Shown here: positions 23,747-34,661 of the stretch, one piece after another | Layout of the letters: each line of letters begins with the position of its first letter | Numbering within the stretch: position 1 is the first letter of the stretch | NCBI GenBank assembly: GCA_002423545.1 | Contig: DIWP01000056.1 | Span: forward strand, 75,488-139,487 | DNA length: 64,000 nt | Source of the DNA: Thermoleophilia bacterium UBA6103 | Lineage (GTDB): Bacteria > Actinomycetota > Thermoleophilia > UBA2241 | Direction of reading: 5' to 3' | Made by a program: the position numbers and the translations under genes | The notes under the pieces: generated by a model | Told to the model about the DNA's origin: nothing | Database searches by the model: none | Seen by the model: the letters and a program-made list of their open reading frames with translations, nothing else

Positions 23747-25495
23747 TTGCAGCCCGCAGACCTCATTCTCGTCAACGGCTCGTTGCACCGGGGTCGGGTG
23801 CCTGGATCGCCGGGTGACGCCGGCGTCGCCGACTCGGTCGCCGTTCGCGACGGCAGGATCATGGCTGTTGGGCCGGCGGCCCAGGTGCTCGAACTGCGGG
23901 GGTCACGCACCGAGACCATCGACCTGCGCGGCCGTCTGCTGCTGCCGGCGTTCGGCGACGCTCACGCCCATGCCAGCGCTGCCGTCGCCGAGCTGTACTC
24001 GGCCCAGCTGTTCCACCTGCCGACCGTTGACGCCTGTCTCGACGCTCTGCGGGGCTTTCTGCGCGAGCACCCCGATCTGCCGGTGGTCTCCGGCGAAGGC
24101 TGGACCAACACGATCGCGCCGCGGCTTGGGCCGCGCAAGGAGGTGCTCGACGAGCTGGTGGGCGACCGTCCCGTCGTCCTGAGCTCGGAGGACTACCACT
24201 CGCTGTGGGTCAACTCGCGGGCCCTCGAACTGGCCGGTATCACGACCGCGACCGTCGATCCGCCGGGCGGCGTCATCGAGCGGCTTCCGGACGGGGAGCC
24301 CGCCGGGACGCTGCGTGAGACGGCCATGGACCTGGTCACCAGCGTGCTTCCCGACTTCAGCGAAGAGCAGTATCGGGAGGGCATCCTTCACTATCAGACC
24401 CGGATCGCGGCGCCGGCCGGCATCACGCTGGTCTTCGACCCTGTGCTGCCCACTCCGGGAAGGCCGCTGGGCGAGTCGGCGTCGCTGCGCGCGTACCGGC
24501 GGATGGCCGAGGCGGGCGAGCTGACGCTGCGTGCCCGTCTGGGTCTCACGATGGGGCCGCAGGACGATCTGACGAGCTGGGTGGAGCAGGCGACGGCCGC
24601 CGGGGACGATCTGGCCGCCGTGGCTGCCGCCGGGCGCCCTCGGCCGGCGACCGGCGAGCCGGGGCGTGGCGGACGGCCGGTCATGGGAGACACCGCGCCG
24701 GTGGCCGTCTCGGCGGCCAAGTTCTTCGAGGATGGCGTCATCGAGGGTCATACGGCGTACCTGCTCGAGGACTACGCCGATGCGCCGGGCGACCGCGGCC
24801 GGCCGCTCTGGGACAAGGCCGCGCTGGGCCGTGCCTTCGCCGCCGTCGATGCGGCCGGTCTGCAGATCCACGTGCACTGCATCGGCGATGCCGCCACCGC
24901 CGAGACACTCGACGCCCTCGAACATGCTCGCCGGACCAACGGCGCCCACGACTGGCGCCCGGCGATCACCCATGTCCAGATGGTCGCGCCGGCGGACTTC
25001 CGGCGCTTCGCCGAGATGGGGGTCGTGGCCGCCGTGCAGCCGTTCTGGTTCGTCCTCGGCGACTACTACCACGACCTCGAGGTCCCGTACCTCGGCGAGG
25101 ACCGGGCGGCGGCCGAGTACCCGCTGCGGAGCTTCTACGATGCCGGCGCGACGGTCGCCGGCGGCAGCGACTTCCCGGTCACCAAGCCCTGCGATCCGCT
25201 CATCGGTATCCAGGCCGGCGTGATGCGGTGGCTGCCGCAGCTCAGCGACGGCGATGCGGTGCTCGGCCTGGACCAGCGCTGCTCGGTGGCGCAGCTCATC
25301 GACGCGTACACGAGCGGCGCAGCCTACGCTCACCGGCTCGAGTCGGTCACCGGCTCCGTGGCGGTGGGCAAGAGTGCCGACCTCGTCGTGGTGGACCGCG
25401 ATCTCTTCGCGGTCGAGCCGGCCGAGATAGGTGAGTCTCGGGTGCTGCTGACCCTCTTCGAGGGCCGGCCGGTGCACACCGACCCGACCCTCTGA
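23747..25495 (+). CDS. Amidohydrolase family 3 (YtcJ-like) metal-dependent hydrolase
   Basis: 582 residues from a TTG at 23747 behind GAAGGGGG; the upstream open frame looks non-coding. The N-terminal sandwich strand (DLILVNGSLHRG) leads to LLLPAFGDAHAHAS with the HAH metal pair, then SAAKFFEDGVIEGHTAYLLE with a conserved carboxylate and His, IHVHCIGDAATAETLDALE, ITHVQMV, and VAGGSDFPVTKPCDPLIGI with the catalytic Asp. It ends with SVAVGKSADLVVVDRD, the usual exit strand. The family hydrolyses amides or cyclic amides; the specific substrate is unknown. It is cytosolic and without an operon partner. Confidence 0.88.
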   Translation: MQPADLILVNGSLHRGRVPGSPGDAGVADSVAVRDGRIMAVGPAAQVLELRGSRTETIDLRGRLLLPAFGDAHAHASAAVAELYSAQLFHLPTVDACLDALRGFLREHPDLPVVSGEGWTNTIAPRLGPRKEVLDELVGDRPVVLSSEDYHSLWVNSRALELAGITTATVDPPGGVIERLPDGEPAGTLRETAMDLVTSVLPDFSEEQYREGILHYQTRIAAPAGITLVFDPVLPTPGRPLGESASLRAYRRMAEAGELTLRARLGLTMGPQDDLTSWVEQATAAGDDLAAVAAAGRPRPATGEPGRGGRPVMGDTAPVAVSAAKFFEDGVIEGHTAYLLEDYADAPGDRGRPLWDKAALGRAFAAVDAAGLQIHVHCIGDAATAETLDALEHARRTNGAHDWRPAITHVQMVAPADFRRFAEMGVVAAVQPFWFVLGDYYHDLEVPYLGEDRAAAEYPLRSFYDAGATVAGGSDFPVTKPCDPLIGIQAGVMRWLPQLSDGDAVLGLDQRCSVAQLIDAYTSGAAYAHRLESVTGSVAVGKSADLVVVDRDLFAVEPAEIGESRVLLTLFEGRPVHTDPTL

Positions 25496-25497
25496 CA

Positions 25498-25545
25498 CGC
25501 TCAGCGTCGGCCGGCCGCCGTACGCCGCTCAGCGTCGGCCGGCCG
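25498..25545. repeat. Tandem 20-bp direct repeat after the amidohydrolase gene
   Basis: Two identical 20-bp copies (core GCGTCGGCCGGCCG) start at 25498 and 25526 (period 28). They lie just past the TGA at 25495, in the 284-bp gap before the lipoprotein gene. The internal GGCCGGCC could form hairpins, so a termination role is possible. Confidence 0.6.
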
Positions 25546-25779
25546 GTGCGTCGGCGGAGAGCGACGTCGCATGATGGATCCGGTCTGTGCTTGCGTGGGG
25601 GGGTCGGACATGATCTCGTGAGTGGCGGTCGCGGGTGCTGATCCCGGGCAGGTGCGGGCGCCGATCTCGCGCGGGTGTAGCCGGCGAGGCCGGTGGTCGA
25701 TAAGCACGGGGTGACATCCGGAAGGAGCGGCGCGTGGCGTCGCACCCGCCTTCCGGCTCGGACTGTGAAGGGAGCGAGG

Positions 25780-26163
25780 ATGGTGCGGAAGCTGGTCTTG
25801 GGCTCGCTGATCGCGGCCCTGCTGGTCGTGGGCGGCCTCACCGTGGGCTGCGGCAGCGACCCCTTCGTCGGTACGTGGGGAGTGGACGACCCGATGCCCG
25901 GTACCGAACGTCTCGAGATGGTGATCACCAGAGACGGCGAGACGTACACGGTGGATCCCACGGCCGGCATCGAGGACGCCCGCAAGGTCGAGGCGCAGAA
26001 GGACGGCGATGAGCTGGTGGGCACCGTCGCCATCGAGGAGATGACGATCGAGCTGCGCTTTGTACCGGGCGAGGAGGCCGATACGCTGGATCTGAAGCTG
26101 ACGGGGCGCCAGGAGGGCAAGCCCAGCGTGAGCTTCGACTGCACGCTGCAACGGAAGCAGTGA
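25780..26163 (+). CDS. Small predicted lipoprotein
   Basis: 127 residues from the ATG after GGGAGCGAGG. MVRKLVLGSLIAALLVVGGLTVGC is a lipoprotein signal with Cys24 as modified residue. The mature part starts GSDPFVGTWGVDDP, followed by beta-strand-rich sequence (RLEMVITRDGETYTV, MTIELRFVPGEEADTLDLKL), like a small lipocalin-type or DUF barrel in which GTW opens the fold. Expected on the outer face of the membrane. Function unknown; it is followed 144 bp later by the oxidoreductase gene. Confidence 0.75.
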   Translation: MVRKLVLGSLIAALLVVGGLTVGCGSDPFVGTWGVDDPMPGTERLEMVITRDGETYTVDPTAGIEDARKVEAQKDGDELVGTVAIEEMTIELRFVPGEEADTLDLKLTGRQEGKPSVSFDCTLQRKQ

Positions 26164-26307
26164 ACAGCCGACCGGCTCGCGCGCTGCACACACGCCGGCC
26201 ATGTCTGGCTCATGCATCTGTGGACATCATGATGAATCCGTCGCGGGATGCGCATGCCGGGGGATGGAGAAGCGGATGCCCGTCGCGGGCAGAGGGAGAG
26301 GGCGGCT

Positions 26308-27840
26308 ATGACGAGACGACCGAAGAGCGTGGCTATCATCGGCGCCGGCATCGCCGGCCTGAGCGCCGGCTGCTATGCTCAGATGAACGGCTACTCCTCG
26401 CGCATCTACGAGATGCATACGGTCCCCGGCGGGCTGATGACCGCCTGGGATCGCCGGGGCTTCACTATCGACTACTGCATCCACTGGCTCTTCGGGTCGC
26501 GACCCGGGTCGGCCATGTATCCGCTCTGGGAAGAGGTGGGCCTCATCCAAGGCTTGGAGCTGGTCTACGTGGACCGCTTCCTGACCGTGGAATGCACCGA
26601 CGGGCGCACCGTCACCTTCTGGTGTGACCTCGATCGTCTGGAGAAGGAGCTGTGCTCCTTCTCGCCGGCCGACGCCGACCTGATCAAGGAGATGGTGGGC
26701 GACGCGCGGCGGCTGCTGGGCAAGGACATGCCCATGGACCTGCCGCCGCGCGAGATGATGAGCCTGCGCCAGTCGGCGAAGGCCGCGGCGGCGATGTTCC
26801 CCTTCATGCGCCCGTACCGGAAGTGGAGCAAGGTGAGCGGCACCGAGGTCGCCGCCCGGTTCAAGGACCCGGCGCTGGCCGAGGTCTTCCGGGCGTTGTG
26901 GCCGCCAGAGATGAACTTCTTCTTCATGATCGTCAACATGGCGCGCATGAGCGCCCGCAGCGACGGCTACCCGCTCGGCGGCTCGCTCCCGATGGCCCGC
27001 AACGTCGAACGGCGCTATCTCGATCTGGGCGGGGAGCTGCGTTGCGGTACGCGCGTGGAGAAGGTCCTCGTTGAGTCCGGTCCGGACGGCGACCGCGCCG
27101 TAGGCGTGCGCCTGGCAGACGGTACCGAGGAGCGCACCGACGTGGTCGTCTCGGCCGCCGACGGGTACGCGACGATCTTCGACATGCTGGATGGCCGCTA
27201 CGTCGGTGAGACGTTCCGCAAGCTCTTTGACGCCGGAACGACGTTCCCGGCCCTGCTCTTCCTCGGTATCGGCATCGAGGGCACGCTGGACGGCTACGAG
27301 CCGGCGGTGAGCGGCATCAGCCTGCCGTTCACCGAGCCGCTCGTGGCGGGGTCGGCGACGAAGGACCGCATGACCCTGCACCCGTACACGCACGATCCGC
27401 GCATGGCTCCCGACGGCAAGACGGTCATGACCGCGATGATCGAGGCCGATCCGGACTACTGGTGCGGATTGCGCGAGGGCGACCGCGGACGGTACAGGGC
27501 GGAGAAGCAGCGCGTCGCCGATGTGGTCGTGGCCGAGCTCGATCGGCGCTGGCCCGGGCTGGCGGAGCGGGTGGAGATGCTCGATGTCGCGACGCCGGCG
27601 ACCACGGTGCGCTACACCGGCAACTGGAAGGGCAGCTTCGAGGGCTGGCTGGCGACGCCGGAGTACTCGAGCGGCGAGCTGCCCAAGACGCTGCCCGGCC
27701 TCGCAGGCTTCTACATGGCCGGGCAGTGGGTGGCACCGGGCGGCGGCCTGCCGCCGGGCGTCATGACCGCCCGCCAGGTGCAGCAGCTCATCTGCAAGGC
27801 CGACGGCGTCGAGTTCCGCACCAGCGTCCCAGAGGGCTGA
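26308..27840 (+). CDS. CrtI/RetSat-like FAD-dependent oxidoreductase
   Basis: 510 residues from the ATG after GAGGGAGAGGGCGG. The N-terminal dinucleotide motif is VAIIGAGIAGLSAGCYAQM with the second half YEMHTVPGGLMTAW. IDYCIHWLFG follows. The C-terminal flavin contact is GLAGFYMAGQWVAPGGGLPPGVMTAR. This places it with phytoene desaturase/retinol saturase-type enzymes acting on lipids or isoprenoids. The middle part carries PLGGSLPMARNVERRYLDLGGELRCG, the typical CrtI-like segment. No carotenoid genes are adjacent, so the substrate is open. It is convergent with the ABC permease gene. Confidence 0.88.
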   Translation: MTRRPKSVAIIGAGIAGLSAGCYAQMNGYSSRIYEMHTVPGGLMTAWDRRGFTIDYCIHWLFGSRPGSAMYPLWEEVGLIQGLELVYVDRFLTVECTDGRTVTFWCDLDRLEKELCSFSPADADLIKEMVGDARRLLGKDMPMDLPPREMMSLRQSAKAAAAMFPFMRPYRKWSKVSGTEVAARFKDPALAEVFRALWPPEMNFFFMIVNMARMSARSDGYPLGGSLPMARNVERRYLDLGGELRCGTRVEKVLVESGPDGDRAVGVRLADGTEERTDVVVSAADGYATIFDMLDGRYVGETFRKLFDAGTTFPALLFLGIGIEGTLDGYEPAVSGISLPFTEPLVAGSATKDRMTLHPYTHDPRMAPDGKTVMTAMIEADPDYWCGLREGDRGRYRAEKQRVADVVVAELDRRWPGLAERVEMLDVATPATTVRYTGNWKGSFEGWLATPEYSSGELPKTLPGLAGFYMAGQWVAPGGGLPPGVMTARQVQQLICKADGVEFRTSVPEG

Positions 27841-27941
27841 CGGCCGCAACGCGCCTCACCGCGACGCTTCTCACCGCGCCGTCGCACGGCTGACGGCCCG
27901 TCGAGCCGCCGCGGCGGTCGCCGGGCCGAGCGAGGCGGCGG

Positions 27942-28744
27942 CTACTGGCGGATGTCGCGGCGCAGGAAGGTGGGGAAGGCGACCGCGAGGCAGACGGCGA
28001 TGCAGGCCAGCAGGACCGCTACGTGGACGCCGTCGAGGCCGCGGATGAGCACCTGACCGCCGCCGTAGTAGTAGAAGAACGAGAGGTCACGCAGCCACTC
28101 GAGACCGCTCACCAGCAGGCCGAGCGTGTCGAGCAGGTAGGTGACCAGCAGCAGCCCGGCGGCGACCGCCGTCGCCGTGCCGCGGCGGGCGCCGGCGGCC
28201 CCGGCGGCGAAGGTCAGCGAGGCGCCCAGTACCGTCAGCAGCCAGAGGCTGAGGCTCGCCTGCAGGAGACGGCCGACGCTGACGTCCATGCCGACCGCGG
28301 CGACGCCGATCAGCAGGCCGATCAGGTGTGCCGCCACGACCACCGCCGTGACCGTGAGCACCATCAGGTACTTCTTCGCGAGCGCCGCGCGACGGGCGAT
28401 CGGATAGGCGAGGATGACGCCCATGGTGCCGCCGTCCTCCTCGCCGGCCACCGTGCGGCCGCCGACGCCGACGGCGAAGATGAGCACCACCAGGGGGCTC
28501 AGCAGGGCGAAGACGCGGGCGCCGAGGTAGCCGGCTGGCGTGAAGAAGTCGCCGGCCTGGCCCATGATGTAGTTCTTGAAGGCCGGCGGCATGGAGTCGA
28601 TGAGCTCCTCCAGTGCCACCTGGCTCTCGCCGATGGTGGGGTAGACGGCGCACATCAGCACCACGTAGCCGACGATCGAGAGCGACCAGAGGAGCAGGCT
28701 CCAGCGTTGGTCGCGCAACTCCTTGAGGTAGAGGTCGCCGAGCA

Positions 28745-28748
<4 letters not shown>
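27942..28748 (-). CDS. ABC-2 type exporter permease
   Basis: 268 residues with about six transmembrane helices, from LLLWSLSIVGYVVLMCAVYPT to VAVLLACIAVCLAVAF. A large extracytoplasmic loop after TM1 contains MPPAFKNYIMGQAGDFFTPAGYL, typical of ABC-2 permeases of ATPase-partnered efflux systems. It overlaps the ATPase gene by 4 bp, so the two form one transporter. The cargo is unknown; such pairs often export drugs, lipids or antibiotics. It ends with TAG, one of six genes in the window that do. Confidence 0.88.
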
Positions 28749-29730
<982 letters not shown>

Positions 29731-29734
<4 letters not shown>

Positions 29735-30564
29735 TCGACGTCGGTCGGGTCCCAGGCGACCCGGAAGCCCTCATCGAGGGCGTCGAGCGCGTCCATGTCG
29801 GCGGCCGCAAGCTCGACGTGGAGGGCGGCGATGTCTTCCTCGATGTGCTCCCGCTTGAGCGACTTGACGAGCGTCACCAGCCCGTGCTGGATCGCCCAGC
29901 GCAGCAGGACCTGGGCGACGCTGAGGCCGCTGCGCGCGGCGACGACACGCAGCTGCTCGTCCTTGAGGCGCCGCTTGCGCGTCAACGGGCTGTAGGCCTC
30001 GACCTGGATGCCGTGCCGGGCGCAGTAGTCGCGGAGCGTGCGCTGCTGCAGGAACGGCGAGAGCTCGACCTGGTCCACCGCCGGCGGGACGTCGGCCCAG
30101 GAGAGCAGCTGCTCGAGGTGGCCGACCGTGTAGTTGCAGACGCCGATGGCCCGCGCCCGGCCGTCGCCGGCCAGGGTCTGCAGCGCCCGCCATGTGTCGT
30201 CCCTGGACTCCGGGACCGGCCAGTGCACCAGGTAGAGGTCGATGTGGTCTGTCCCCAACTCCTCCAGGCTGCGCTCGCAGGCGCGCAGGGTGCGGTCGTA
30301 GCCCATGTCGTCTTTCCAGACCTTGGTGGCGATGAACACCTCGTCCCGACGGAGGCCGCTCTGCTCGATCGCGACGCGCACGTCGGCCTCGTTGTCGTAC
30401 AGGCTGGCGGTGTCGATGTGGCGGTAGCCGGCGGCCAGCGCCCAGGCGACGGCCCGGCGGCTGCGTTCGCCGGGCGGCGCCTTGTACAACCCCAGGCCGA
30501 GCGTCGGGACCTCGACGCCGGCGCCCAGCGTGAGGGTGGTCTTACTGCCGTCTTCTGCGCCCAT
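29731..30564 (-). CDS. Aldo/keto reductase
   Basis: 277 residues from the ATG at 30564 (AGGTGAG upstream); a longer upstream open frame lies antisense to the antiporter gene and is not protein-like. The AKR tetrad is visible: Asp and Tyr in HIDTASLYDNE, Lys in IATKVWKDD, His in DLYLVHWPVP. Other signatures are GVCNYTVGHLEQLL and DQVELSPFLQQ, then PLTRKRRL and the C-terminal LVTLVKSLKREHIEED NADP-binding segment. It reduces aldehydes or ketones with NADPH. The 4-bp overlap with the exporter ATPase gene suggests co-translation; a functional link is unclear. Confidence 0.92.
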
Positions 30565-30655
30565 AGTGCTCACCTGCCCTGCGACCGCCGCCGTCCGCCG
30601 CCATCCTACGCCCGGCAGGCAGGATGAGGGAGCCTGCGGCGCGAATCTGGCGGCG

Positions 30656-31822
30656 ATGAGCCAGAACGACCTCGTCAGCCTTGCCGTCATCGCCGCCGCC
30701 GCCGTGGCCGCCGTGCTGCTGGCGTCGCTGCTGCGACGGGCGCGCATCCCCGGTGTGGTGCTCGAGATCGCCCTCGGCATCCTCGTCGGTCCGCAGGTTC
30801 TGCGCCTGGCCGAAGAGACCGACTTCATCACCGCGCTGGCCGACTTCGGCCTCACGTTCCTGCTGTTCCTGGCAGGTTTCGAGGTCGAGATCGCGCGCAT
30901 CAAGGGGCGGCCGCTCAAGCTCGCCGGCGGCGGCTGGCTGGTGTCGCTGGCGCTGGCGTTCGGCATCGGCGGCCTGCTGCAGGTCGAGGGTCTGGTGCGC
31001 TCCGATCTCTACTTCGGCCTGGCGCTCACGACCACGGCGCTGGGCACGCTGCTGCCGATACTGCGCGACGAAGGTCTCCTCGAGACAGACATGGGCCGCC
31101 ATCTGCTCGCCGTCGGCGCCGTCGGTGAGTTCGGCCCGGTGGTCGCCGTCGCCGTGCTGCTCAGCGGCGGGCGTCCCCTGCTGAGTACCGTGCTTTTGGC
31201 GGCCTTCGTCGTCTGTGTTCTGGCGGTCGCCTTCGTCACCGTCCGCATGCCGGCGCCTCACGTCGGCCGGCTGCTCCACGAGACCCTGCGCACCAGCGGC
31301 CAGCTCATGGTGCGTATCGTGGTCCTGCTGCTCGTGGTCCTGCTGCTGCTCGCCTCGGAACTCGGCCTCGACATCCTGCTCGGCGCCTTCGCCGCCGGCC
31401 TCATCCTCCGTCGTCTGACTACCGAGCGGACGATGGAGCATCTGCAGACCCGGCTCGACACGCTCGGCTACGGCTTCTTCATCCCCATCTTCTTCGTCGT
31501 CACCGGCATCCGCTTCGACATCGTCCATCTGGTGACCAGCGTGCATGCCATCGTCATCCTGGTCGTCGTCCTGCTCCTCATGCTTGTGGTGCGCGGCCTG
31601 CCGGCGCTGCTCTACCGCCGGGATCTCGACGGCCGACAGCAGCTCTCGCTGGCGTTCTTCTCGGCTACCGGCCTGCCGCTGATCGTGGCCATCACGACGA
31701 TCGGGCAGGAAGCGGGGACCATCGGCGCCACCGCGGCCGTCGCCATGGTGGGCGCCGGCATGGTCTCTGTGTTCGTCTACCCCCTGATCGCCCTCGCGAT
31801 CCTGCGCCGCTCGCGGGCCTGA
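30656..31822 (+). CDS. CPA2-family sodium/proton (or potassium/proton) antiporter
   Basis: 388 residues from the ATG at 30656. About 12 hydrophobic segments are present, and it lacks the C-terminal TrkA domain of full Kef proteins. IPGVVLEIALGILVGPQVL is the conserved second helix; LLFLAGFEVEIARIKG and FGLALTTTALGTLLPILRDE include the usual TM4/5 region; LASELGLDILLGAFAAGLIL resembles the ion-binding helix. The family exchanges Na+ or K+ for protons at the cytoplasmic membrane. The gene stands alone and is divergent from the aldo/keto reductase gene; the substrate ion cannot be decided. Confidence 0.85.
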   Translation: MSQNDLVSLAVIAAAAVAAVLLASLLRRARIPGVVLEIALGILVGPQVLRLAEETDFITALADFGLTFLLFLAGFEVEIARIKGRPLKLAGGGWLVSLALAFGIGGLLQVEGLVRSDLYFGLALTTTALGTLLPILRDEGLLETDMGRHLLAVGAVGEFGPVVAVAVLLSGGRPLLSTVLLAAFVVCVLAVAFVTVRMPAPHVGRLLHETLRTSGQLMVRIVVLLLVVLLLLASELGLDILLGAFAAGLILRRLTTERTMEHLQTRLDTLGYGFFIPIFFVVTGIRFDIVHLVTSVHAIVILVVVLLLMLVVRGLPALLYRRDLDGRQQLSLAFFSATGLPLIVAITTIGQEAGTIGATAAVAMVGAGMVSVFVYPLIALAILRRSRA

Positions 31823-31971
31823 GCCGCTTCCCATGCCGCAGGCTGAGGACCGGGCCGGCGCCGCGGGGCCGCGTCTGAGGTCCCAGCCGGGTCGGAGCGG
31901 GCCGGACCCGGGACGGCGCCGGGGGAGACGTGCGACATGTCCTGTAGGCTTGCGCCGGACACGCGGCGGTG

Positions 31972-33225
31972 ATGGAGGGACCTGTGGAGGCCTGGTTCGA
32001 CCGGATCATCGAGCGGCGCGGCAGCGCCAGCTTCAAGTGGGACACGTATCCGCCGGATGTACTGCCGGCCTTCGTCGCCGACATGGACTTCGTCTCGCCG
32101 CCGGCCGTCCTGGAGGCGCTGCATCACCGCGTCGATCACGGCGTCTTCGGCTATGCGCGCGTCTCGGACTCTCTGACCGAGGCGGTCTGCGAGCACGCGC
32201 GCTGCGAACACGGGTGGCACATCGATCCCGACTGGCTCGTCTTTCTGCCCGGCGTCTGGTCGGCCCTGGGACTCACCGTGCGAGCGTTCACGCGGCGCGG
32301 CGAAGGCGTGCTGATGGTGACCCCGATCTACCACCCCTTCCTGGAGATCGTCGCCGACCAGGGCCGGCGCCTCGACGCCGTGCCGGCGGTGCTGCGCAAC
32401 GGCCGCTGGCGCCTGCCGCTGGACGAGCTGGAGGCGGCGATCCGCCAGGATACGCGGGTACTCCTCTTCAGCAGCCCGCACAATCCCCTGGGCCGCGCCT
32501 TCGACCGTGACGAGATCGCCGCCGTGGTCGATCTCTGCCGGCGGCGCGACCTGGTCTTCTGCTCCGATGAGGTGCACTGCGATCTGATCCTCGATCCGGT
32601 GCCGCACGTTCCCAGCCTGACGATCCCCGGCGCCGATGAGGTCACCCTGGCCTTCCTCTCGCCGAGCAAGACGTACAACCTTCCGGGCCTGCAGCTGGCA
32701 TGGGGCGTGATCCCCGACGAGCGGCTGCGGCGGCGCTTCCGCGAAGCCGCCGGCGGTCTGGTCGAGCTGGACATGCCGGGCGTGCTCGGCATGGCCGCCG
32801 CCGAGGCCGCCTACCGGCAGGGCGGCGAGTGGCGGGCGGCGCTGCTCGAGTACCTGCGCGGCAACGCCGCCCTCATCGAACGCTTCGTCGCCGACGAGCT
32901 GCCCGGCGTGACCACCACGCATGTGGAGGCGACCTATCTGGCCTGGCTCGACGCGCGCCGGGCGCCGGCCGTCGTCGCCGCGCAGGCCGCGTCCGCGACG
33001 CCCGCGGTCGTTCCCGAGGCGCCGTCCGGCGTGCCGGGCGACGCCGCAGCGCGCGTGCCGTCTCCGTACGAGCTCTGCCTGGCCGCCGGCGTGGCCGTCT
33101 CGGACGGCGCCGCGTTCGGCGGCCCCGGCTTCGTGCGTGTGAACCTCGGCTGTCCGCGCGCGACGCTCCAGGAGGTCCTGAGGCGCGTGCGCCGCGGGCT
33201 GACCGGCCTGGCGGGGTCGCCGTGA
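31972..33225 (+). CDS. PatB/MalY-type PLP-dependent cystathionine beta-lyase or aminotransferase
   Basis: 417 residues from the ATG at 31972 (a GTG just upstream is also possible). Signatures: SFKWDTYPPDVLPAFVADMDF at the N-terminus, LFSSPHNPLGRAF, VFCSDEVHCDLIL, and the PLP lysine in SPSKTYNLPGLQLAW. This is the MalY/PatB group of C-S lyases that split cystathionine or cysteine conjugates. Near residues about 325-360 there is an Ala/Pro-rich insert (ATPAVVPEAPSGVPGD) absent from the usual family. The stop overlaps the start of the downstream decarboxylase gene. Confidence 0.87.
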   Translation: MEGPVEAWFDRIIERRGSASFKWDTYPPDVLPAFVADMDFVSPPAVLEALHHRVDHGVFGYARVSDSLTEAVCEHARCEHGWHIDPDWLVFLPGVWSALGLTVRAFTRRGEGVLMVTPIYHPFLEIVADQGRRLDAVPAVLRNGRWRLPLDELEAAIRQDTRVLLFSSPHNPLGRAFDRDEIAAVVDLCRRRDLVFCSDEVHCDLILDPVPHVPSLTIPGADEVTLAFLSPSKTYNLPGLQLAWGVIPDERLRRRFREAAGGLVELDMPGVLGMAAAEAAYRQGGEWRAALLEYLRGNAALIERFVADELPGVTTTHVEATYLAWLDARRAPAVVAAQAASATPAVVPEAPSGVPGDAAARVPSPYELCLAAGVAVSDGAAFGGPGFVRVNLGCPRATLQEVLRRVRRGLTGLAGSP

Positions 33226-34646
33226 GCGGCGGCTCGCGGCCGGCCGACCCGCTCGGTCTTCAGCCAGATGAGATGCGGGCGTTGGGCTACTGGGTCGTCG
33301 ACCGGGTGGTCGGACATTTGGAGGGTATCGCCGAGAGCCCCGCGGTCGTGACGGGTACACCCGACGAGCTGCGCGCCGCGCTCGGCGGGCCGCCGCCCGA
33401 GGACCCCGGCGATCCGGCGGCGGCTCTCCGCACGCTGGCCGACGTGGCGCTGGCTCACATGCAGCACGGCGAGCATCCGCGCAACTTCGCCCGCGTGCCG
33501 GGGCCGTCTTCGTATGCTGGCGTCCTCGGCGAGTGGCTGGCCACCGGCTTCAATGCCATCGCCGCTTCGTGGACCGGCGGATCCGGTCCGGCGACCGTCG
33601 AGCTGGTGGTGATCGACTGGCTGCGTCAGCTGCTGGGGTTGCCCGACACAACCGAGGGCATCCTGGTCAGCGGGGGTTCGTTGGCCAGCGTCACCGCCCT
33701 GGTGGTGGCCCGCAACGAGGTCGGCGCCGGGACCGTCTACCTCTCCGACCAGACCCACTCCTCGATCGTCCGCGGCCTCTTCGCGCTGGGCTTCCCGGGC
33801 TCGGACGTCCGTGTCCTGACTTCGGACGGGCGTCAGCGGCTGTCCGTGGAGGCGCTGCGGGAGGCGCTGGATGCGGACCGGACGGCCGGCCGGCGGCCGG
33901 CCATCGTGATCGCCAACGCCGGCACCACGAACACCGGTGCCGTGGACCCCCTGCCCGAGCTGGCCGGGATCTGTGCCGCCGAAGGCCTTTGGCTCCATGT
34001 CGACGGCGCCTACGGTGCCCCGGCCGCTTTGTGCGACGCCGGCCGCCGCCTGCTGGCCGGCATCGAGCGGGCCGACTCTCTGGTGCTGGACCCGCACAAG
34101 TGGCTCTTCCAGCCCTACGATCTCGGCTGCTTGCTGGTCCGGCGGCACGGTGCCCTGGAACGTGCCTTTCGCACCACGCCGGACTACCTGGCCGACGTGA
34201 CCGGGGTCGACGACGAGGTCGACCTGCGCGACCGCGGGCTGGAGCTCAGCCGACGGGGTCGTGGCGTGAAGCTCTGGCTGACGTTCCGCACCTATGGAGT
34301 GGTGCGCATCCGGGCCGCCATCGCCCACGGTATCGGGCTGGCCGAGCGGGCGGAGCGTCTGGTGGCCGCCGACCCGGACTGGCGGGTCGTGACGCCGGCT
34401 CAGTTGGGGATCGTGACCTTCACCCTGCGCCGCCCGGCCGCCGGCCGTGATGCCTACGACGAGCTGGCCGCCAGGGCGGCCGGCGTGGCGGCCGACGGTT
34501 CCGCGCATCTCACGACCACCCGGGTATCGGGGACGCCTGTGCTGCGACTCTGCACGATCAACCCGAGGACGACGCCGGACGACATCACGCAGACGCTCGC
34601 CGGCCTCGGTGTGGGGTCGTGCATTCGGCGGGGCGCGGCGGGGTAG
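33222..34646 (+). CDS. PLP-dependent group II amino acid decarboxylase
   Basis: 474 residues from a GTG at 33222 that overlaps the PatB stop by 4 bp. NFARVPGPSSYAGVLGEWL, an ILVSGGSLASVTALVVARNE segment, ANAGTTNTGAVDPL, WLHVDGAYGAPAALC and the catalytic lysine in DPHKWLFQPYDLG match aromatic-L-amino-acid/glutamate decarboxylases. The middle LSRRGRGVKLWLTFRTYG helix is also diagnostic. The substrate cannot be assigned; aromatic amino acids are most common in the family. Coupling with a C-S lyase suggests a shared amino-acid pathway. It ends with TAG. Confidence 0.87.
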   Translation: MSGGSRPADPLGLQPDEMRALGYWVVDRVVGHLEGIAESPAVVTGTPDELRAALGGPPPEDPGDPAAALRTLADVALAHMQHGEHPRNFARVPGPSSYAGVLGEWLATGFNAIAASWTGGSGPATVELVVIDWLRQLLGLPDTTEGILVSGGSLASVTALVVARNEVGAGTVYLSDQTHSSIVRGLFALGFPGSDVRVLTSDGRQRLSVEALREALDADRTAGRRPAIVIANAGTTNTGAVDPLPELAGICAAEGLWLHVDGAYGAPAALCDAGRRLLAGIERADSLVLDPHKWLFQPYDLGCLLVRRHGALERAFRTTPDYLADVTGVDDEVDLRDRGLELSRRGRGVKLWLTFRTYGVVRIRAAIAHGIGLAERAERLVAADPDWRVVTPAQLGIVTFTLRRPAAGRDAYDELAARAAGVAADGSAHLTTTRVSGTPVLRLCTINPRTTPDDITQTLAGLGVGSCIRRGAAG

Positions 34647-34661
34647 GGGAGAGCGGCACGC

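Noticed and set aside
30565..30966. N-terminal extension of the aldo/keto reductase
   Set aside because: It is Ser/Arg/Ala-rich shadow sequence antisense to the antiporter; the ATG at 30564 has an RBS and gives the normal family length.
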